Source: Paralvinella palmiformis
Taxonomy: Eukaryota > Annelida > Polychaeta > Terebellida > Alvinellidae
Direction of reading: 5' to 3'
DNA: 64,000 nucleotides
NCBI GenBank assembly: GCA_025642065.1
Contig: JAODUP010000722.1
Coordinates: forward strand, 1-64,000
Shown here: piece by piece, positions 60,897-64,000 of the stretch
Numbering within the stretch: position 1 is the stretch's first letter
Layout: the number at the start of each line of letters is the position of its first letter
Program-made: the position numbers and the translations under genes
Notes under the pieces: generated by a model
The model's input: the letters and a program-made list of their open reading frames with translations, nothing else
The model's database searches: none
What the model was told of the DNA's origin: nothing

Positions 60897-62771
60897 CATA
60901 CATACACAAGCACATTAATTTCTAAAGAATACATGGAATTATATTGAAATAAGCATACATTTTACATCTTGAAACTATGTTTAACCAAAAATAACTATGA
61001 ACAAAATGAAAAGAAAAACACAACATAGTTGAACTGCTTAATGTAAAGTTTTTAAATATTAAAGACATCTACCTCTATGTTTTTGGAGACAACATTTTTC
61101 ACCACAGCTGGGAACAGATCAGAAGCATCTCTACCTTTGGCAATCATCTGCAAGATAAAATTAATGTAAAATTAATCTATCTATAGCTTTCTTCAAGTAC
61201 CTGAGTAATACTTCACTAACAATAATGTAAATTTAATAGGTAGTCATTTAAAAGTGTTATGAAGCAAAATTGCAGAAAAGCATAGAAATTACAGCTTGAT
61301 ATTTAAAGAAGTTATTATTGAAAATTATAGGCCATTCAAATATCAATTTATATAGCTTCACTTTATCAGTAAAAACTAGCTTAAAAAGTGTAGTAGAAAT
61401 TTATACATTTTAACAAACATCATCCATATATATTTTAACGAAATTACCCAAAAGTCCTGTGCAGCATTTGTAGCCGACTCATGCCTATATTTTGAGGAAG
61501 TCACCGTTTTATCGTATGTCCCACACGTGACCAGCACTGAGCCTAAACCAACGACTCACTTATTCATGTTACGCATGGAATCATCTCCGAGAACACATAA
61601 GTTCTGTTTTGACCATGGAACCTCTTAAATTCAAAACTTATCTATCTGATATGACTTTTGATCCAATCCACTAATAATGCTGATCATTACGCTCTATATA
61701 TGTTAACCCCCGTACAAGTCTTATGGTATAATAGCATAACTAGTTTCGCTGCTTTATTAAGTACGTATTGTTCTAATATGTTATCGATAGTTTTAATCCA
61801 AAAATATTTTCCTGAACACTAAAACGTTAACAGTGACTGATCTAGGTCAGGAATAATTGACCACCTATTAGTATTAACCTAATAATTGACCTGTTCTTTA
61901 ATAGTATAACAAGAATTCCAATATCATTAATTATATTATTATTAAAAGAATCCCTAGGACTTCATTAAATAGTCGTCTAAATTTGAAATATGCTTAATTT
62001 TAACTGTTCAATTTTACAAAGGTAATTTATCTAAGAGAGATCATCATGTATTAACATTTATGTATTTCTCCATAATGTATGCATCCATGGAAGAAGTGAG
62101 CATATGACCTATGACATACACCCCCTTTTGACATTCACAAAAGCCTTTTTAATACTTCAAAATGTCCCAATATGCTCCAACTGCAATTGGGATTCACACA
62201 AACATCCAAACTATACTCTTTTGTCAATAAATATAAACCCTAACTGCACTCGCTAAGACTCACAAAAATGTCTAGCTGCTTTATCCATTTTAATCTTAAT
62301 CAATTTACACCTAATCAATTTAACACATACAATACAATACAATAACCAGTGAAATCGCTGGGTATATTTGAGTTTTGTCCAACACTTTATTGTTAAAGAG
62401 TTAGCTTTTTACACCACATCATTAAGGTTTCATGGCTATCAATGGCTATATGTTAAGAACTTTATTTTTGATTTTCGATCTTGATATTAACAAAACTGAC
62501 ATTATATGCAGACTTTCTTTCCATTTAAAATCTGGATAAAAATATAAACAAATGCCCTAAAACATAAATGAATGTTTACATTAAGTGAAAATTTAAGTTA
62601 AGGCATGATCAAACATTTTTTAATCTATCCCCCCCCCCACCAATGCAACCTTCTCTTCTAGAAAATAGAGTATTAATCATAAACATTTATATTACCCCAA
62701 TAATTCTTTTCATAGCTTCCAACTTCAAGCTGTCTTTGCTACTATCCAACATCTGCTTAAGGTCTTCATGT
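37694..62771 (-). CDS. AP3B: AP-3 adaptor complex beta subunit (beta-3), 23 exons, 5' end outside window
   Basis: Large subunit of AP-3, the heterotetramer that sorts membrane cargo from endosomes or TGN to lysosomes and related organelles. Exons (all GT-AG, phases consistent): 62771-62696, 61147-61073, 60794-60699, 60482-60322, 59852-59786, 59109-58927, 57788-57630, 56675-56578, 56217-56163, 54868-54797, 54633-54571, 54409-54277, 53932-53880, 49967-49800, 49320-49068, 48776-48564, 47135-46822, 45618-45525, 45383-45274, 44529-44341, 43093-43060, 40317-40135, 37986-37694 (TGA 37696-37694). They encode 1046 residues; vertebrate beta-3 is about 1090, so roughly 45-50 N-terminal residues are beyond the window. 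The adaptin trunk, Ser/Asp/Glu hinge, clathrin box and ear follow in the right order. The frame is intact throughout. One hinge donor is unusual (GTTCGA at 46821). The call rests on many long family-specific stretches such as [14 protein letters not shown] and [14 protein letters not shown]. Confidence 0.97.
38318..38480 (-). mobile_element. SINE-like family D copy in last AP-3 beta intron
   Basis: TTGTTTAGCCTCGGTACTGGTCACA at the left and CAACCTGGAGGTTTGTAGCACAGTACTCCAACCGCTGT at the right correspond to the best copy at 36430-36590. Confidence 0.6.
38488..39187. mobile_element. Tigger/pogo-like non-autonomous element in AP-3 beta intron
   Basis: Left end CAGCCGGGCTCCGTTAT preceded by TA; the right end in reverse complement is CAGTCGGGTTCCATTATAAC, 14 of 17 matching. 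ATTATAACACGA-type motifs follow on both sides. The TA on the right is not directly adjacent (CTGCATA), so the boundary has decayed. No transposase frame inside. Confidence 0.5.
40875..42060. mobile_element. hAT-like element with perfect 8-bp duplication in AP-3 beta intron
   Basis: GTTCTTGC stands at 40867-40874 and again at 42062-42069. The left end CAGGGCCAGAAAAATATTTC and the right end, in reverse complement CGGGGCCAGAAAAATTGG, are inverted repeats. Both ends share a CTAGCCC motif further in. No transposase is recognisable; a SINE lies inside at 41006-41180. Confidence 0.8.
41006..41180 (-). mobile_element. SINE family A, minus strand, nested in the hAT-like element
   Basis: Reverse complement: CCTCCATGTTCTAATTAGTAG head, GAGTTCGCACCTCGG B box, GGTCGCTCAGCCCATTTAGCC and GTGCACAAAAGTGGCCG end. 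No ATC tail remains. Confidence 0.8.
42826..42904. repeat. TA array joined to GA array
   Basis: About 14 TA units pass into about 25 GA units with a CAGA and a GCGA interruption, ending in a G run; in an AP-3 beta intron. Confidence 0.95.
45274..45618 (-). other. AP3B: AP-3 beta exons 18-19: clathrin-box segment
   Basis: Exon 18 (45618-45525) ends SEILLDLD and exon 19 (45383-45274) begins with the split codon for F then GPTSMDS. The joined LLDLD fits the clathrin-box consensus and stands where vertebrate beta-3 has the same motif. The flanking sequence is Pro/Ser/Thr-rich and unstructured. Confidence 0.88.
46034..46150 (+). repeat. Possible short tRNA-headed SINE
   Basis: CCAGTGGTAGCTTCAGAG (A-box-like) and AGTTAATTCGTGAC (weak B box), ending GTCGTTCGTGTATTAAACACCAAATC. 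Only one copy is visible, so the call is tentative. Confidence 0.3.
46822..47135 (-). other. AP3B: AP-3 beta exon 17: serine/acidic hinge
   Basis: A single exon of about 105 residues dominated by Ser, Glu and Asp (for example [20 protein letters not shown] and [14 protein letters not shown]) with a short charged interruption ([20 protein letters not shown]). This matches the phospho-acidic hinge of beta-3, rich in casein-kinase-type sites. The exon ends KRK before a non-consensus donor GTTCGA. Confidence 0.9.
48378..48535 (+). mobile_element. SINE family C 3' half in AP-3 beta intron
   Basis: AATGGCAGCATGCATTGAATGCTCCCTTGGGAG to GCTATATAAATGCCACTTATTATT matches the reverse complement of 34877-35030. 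The tRNA-like head is absent. Confidence 0.75.
55294..55488 (+). mobile_element. SINE family A, complete, 13-bp duplication, in AP-3 beta intron
   Basis: AATGCCACAGACA at 55281-55293 and AATGCCTCAGACA at 55489-55501 (12 of 13). The head GGGGTGCCTCTGTGGTCTAGCGGTAGCG, B box GTGTTCGAATCTCGG, body and (ATC)n tail are intact; the best copy for defining the family. Confidence 0.93.
55896..56018 (+). repeat. Retroposon 3' end with A-rich tail
   Basis: Shares ATGCATTATATAAGCAATGC, CTTCAAGCATCCTCC and the following 60 bp with 10944-11062 in inverse orientation. It ends TGAAATAAACGAATTG then a run of A, like a polyadenylated 3' end. Confidence 0.65.
56510..56547. repeat. TA array in AP-3 beta intron
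   Basis: About 19 TA units beside exon 8. Similar arrays occur at about 45207-45238, 47246-47274, 51800-51824, 60600-60638 and 60866-60893. Confidence 0.95.
56915..57050 (-). repeat. Decayed SINE family A, minus strand
   Basis: TTTTATTGCCACTTTTGTGCA, GACCTCTAAAGGTAATGAGG and GAAATCTCCTTTACACATAG keep the family A order (reverse complement), heavily mutated. Confidence 0.45.
59606..59742 (-). repeat. Decayed SINE family A, minus strand
   Basis: TGTTTTACAGTCCATCTGAGCACATGGCAGGCTAAATGAACAGAG and GAAACACCCCCCAGACATG follow the family layout; the head is lost. Confidence 0.45.
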
Positions 62772-64000
62772 CTGCAAAAAATAACAAAAATTGTTTTCAT
62801 AAATTGTGTTGAGATAGCATTTAGCCTGGGGGTCTCAGTTTTAAACTTTATATAAATTAATGAGAAAACACTTTAACTGAAATGTAAACAGAATCATATC
62901 ACATATATAGATTCTCCGTTTAAGACAACACGCCACTTATTTAAATGGTGTTGCTGATTAAAAGCTCTAGATCTATTTATTACAGTTTACTGGCTATGCG
63001 GTCTTAGTAATTTTATTTATATAGTGAGAGTGAAAATGGCTACGGGTAACTCAGCAAAGCAGCAATGGGCTTTACTGAACAAGCATTTCTTATCTAATTC
63101 TTCTCCATTTGTCAATTTTTATCGCAAATACATGAATATAAATAGGCAGGTGAAATATAGCAAATTTAAAAATAAATGATAATTTTGGATCAGGTGAAAA
63201 TTTGTTGGGCAAGTGAAAACAATTGTTGGGCAAGTGCATTTCCAATCGACCTGCCCAGGGCAGCTGAATTGAAAATAAATTCTGGCCCTGCACACTGACA
63301 TATTAAACATTATTGTACTCTTTTTTACAGAATATCATTCAATGCAAGAAACAGTACCACATCTCAGGCCACTACCATAAACAGTTCAATCATTACTGAA
63401 AACAATTTGTATATAGGGGAGAGGTGGGGAGAATTGACCACAACATTAAAACCCTATTCTTTATTTATTACACTTAATAGTTTTAGGTTGTGACATAATA
63501 TATCACTGAATAAGTGTTTTATGTTTACTTTGAAATAGTTTGCAACAATAAAACAATACACTATCAAAAAACAATTAGCGACTGAAAGTGGGTGTGCCAA
63601 AATTTTGCCACTAGGTGTCGACATTTCAAGTCTGTAAGCAACATTCACGCCTTTCAGTTTGTGTTAGATTTTCATTGCATTTGATCTTCATTAGCTTTCT
63701 GTGTGGTATACTTTCGAACAATTAATGTATGTAGAAATAAAATGTGCCTTTCATTTATGCTTACATCAATAAATTTAGAAATAAAAAAGGAAACAAAAGT
63801 GGCCCCTCCATTTTGTCGATTCGCTCTTTGCAGACTATAATTTCTGTGTCACTATCCTAAATGGGTCATATGATGTGATCATGTGATGTATTTCTAATTT
63901 ACATAAACTGTTAATACGACCATTTTGAATCATATGACGACTATGTGACATTTTATAGCCTAATTTACATCAGCCCAGTATTGTGGTAGACTTTTCTCTG
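62772..64000. other. 5' intron of AP-3 beta with a hAT-like terminus
   Basis: No exon matching the missing AP-3 beta N-terminus was found here, so it must lie beyond 64000. At about 63170-63291 the repeated TTGTTGGGCAAGTG and the end TTCTGGCCCTG (reverse complement CAGGGCCAGAATTTATTTTC) resemble the termini at 40875. Confidence 0.5.

Larger units (their letters stand above)
49068..62771 (-). other. AP3B: AP-3 beta exons 1-15: adaptin armadillo trunk
   Basis: About 570 residues of alpha-solenoid. Recognisable stretches by exon: [199 protein letters not shown]. The trunk contacts delta and mu3 subunits and ARF1 in known AP-3. The acidic loop exon at 57788-57630 ([12 protein letters not shown]) parallels the variable loop of vertebrate beta-3. 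Confidence 0.95.

Noticed and set aside
63000..64000. Missing first exon of AP-3 beta
   Set aside because: Minus-strand scan showed no segment resembling the expected N-terminus ending just before the HEDLKQML exon.

Overview
This is a window of animal nuclear DNA, AT-rich and intron-rich, densely seeded with transposon remnants and simple repeats. The repeat landscape (tRNA-headed SINEs ending in ATC or ATT repeats, CR1/L2-type LINEs, short-LTR Ty3/gypsy elements, many hAT-like elements, long GAGT and TA arrays) together with a PAN plus C-type-lectin gene suggests a lophotrochozoan, most likely a mollusc. That placement is inference from style, not from a diagnostic marker.

Layout. 1-1.0 kb: remnant of a Ty3/gypsy pol (RNase H and integrase) on the minus strand. 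2.9-4.3 kb: a complete-looking four-exon minus-strand gene for a secreted PAN/apple plus C-type lectin-like protein. 4.3-16.2 kb: repeats, including a CR1/L2-type LINE, SINEs, a degraded gypsy-type integrase followed by an OTU protease domain (a Ginger1-like combination), a hAT transposase fragment, a hairpin and a fourfold 114-bp tandem repeat. 16.5-22.0 kb: a triple nest, with a SINE inside a short-LTR Ty3/gypsy element inside a LINE. 22.1-22.8 kb: one intact, intronless NAT8-like N-acetyltransferase ORF. 23-33 kb: BED-finger and hAT remnants, several hAT-like elements with 8-bp target duplications, and LINE fragments on both strands. 33-37 kb: AT-rich DNA with SINE-like copies and one unproven coding exon. 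37.7-62.8 kb: the main gene, the beta subunit of adaptor complex AP-3, minus strand, 23 exons traced from near the N-terminus to the stop codon; its first exon(s) lie past the right edge. Its introns carry SINEs, a hAT-like element, a Tigger-like element and TA arrays.

No operon-like cooperation exists here. AP-3 beta, the lectin-like protein and the acetyltransferase look like unrelated host genes in a repeat-rich region. I found no convincing new biological system. The items most worth a second look are the integrase-OTU locus, the nested insertion, the hAT-like elements with target duplications, the conserved clathrin box spanning an exon junction in AP-3 beta, and the unusual lectin-like gene.
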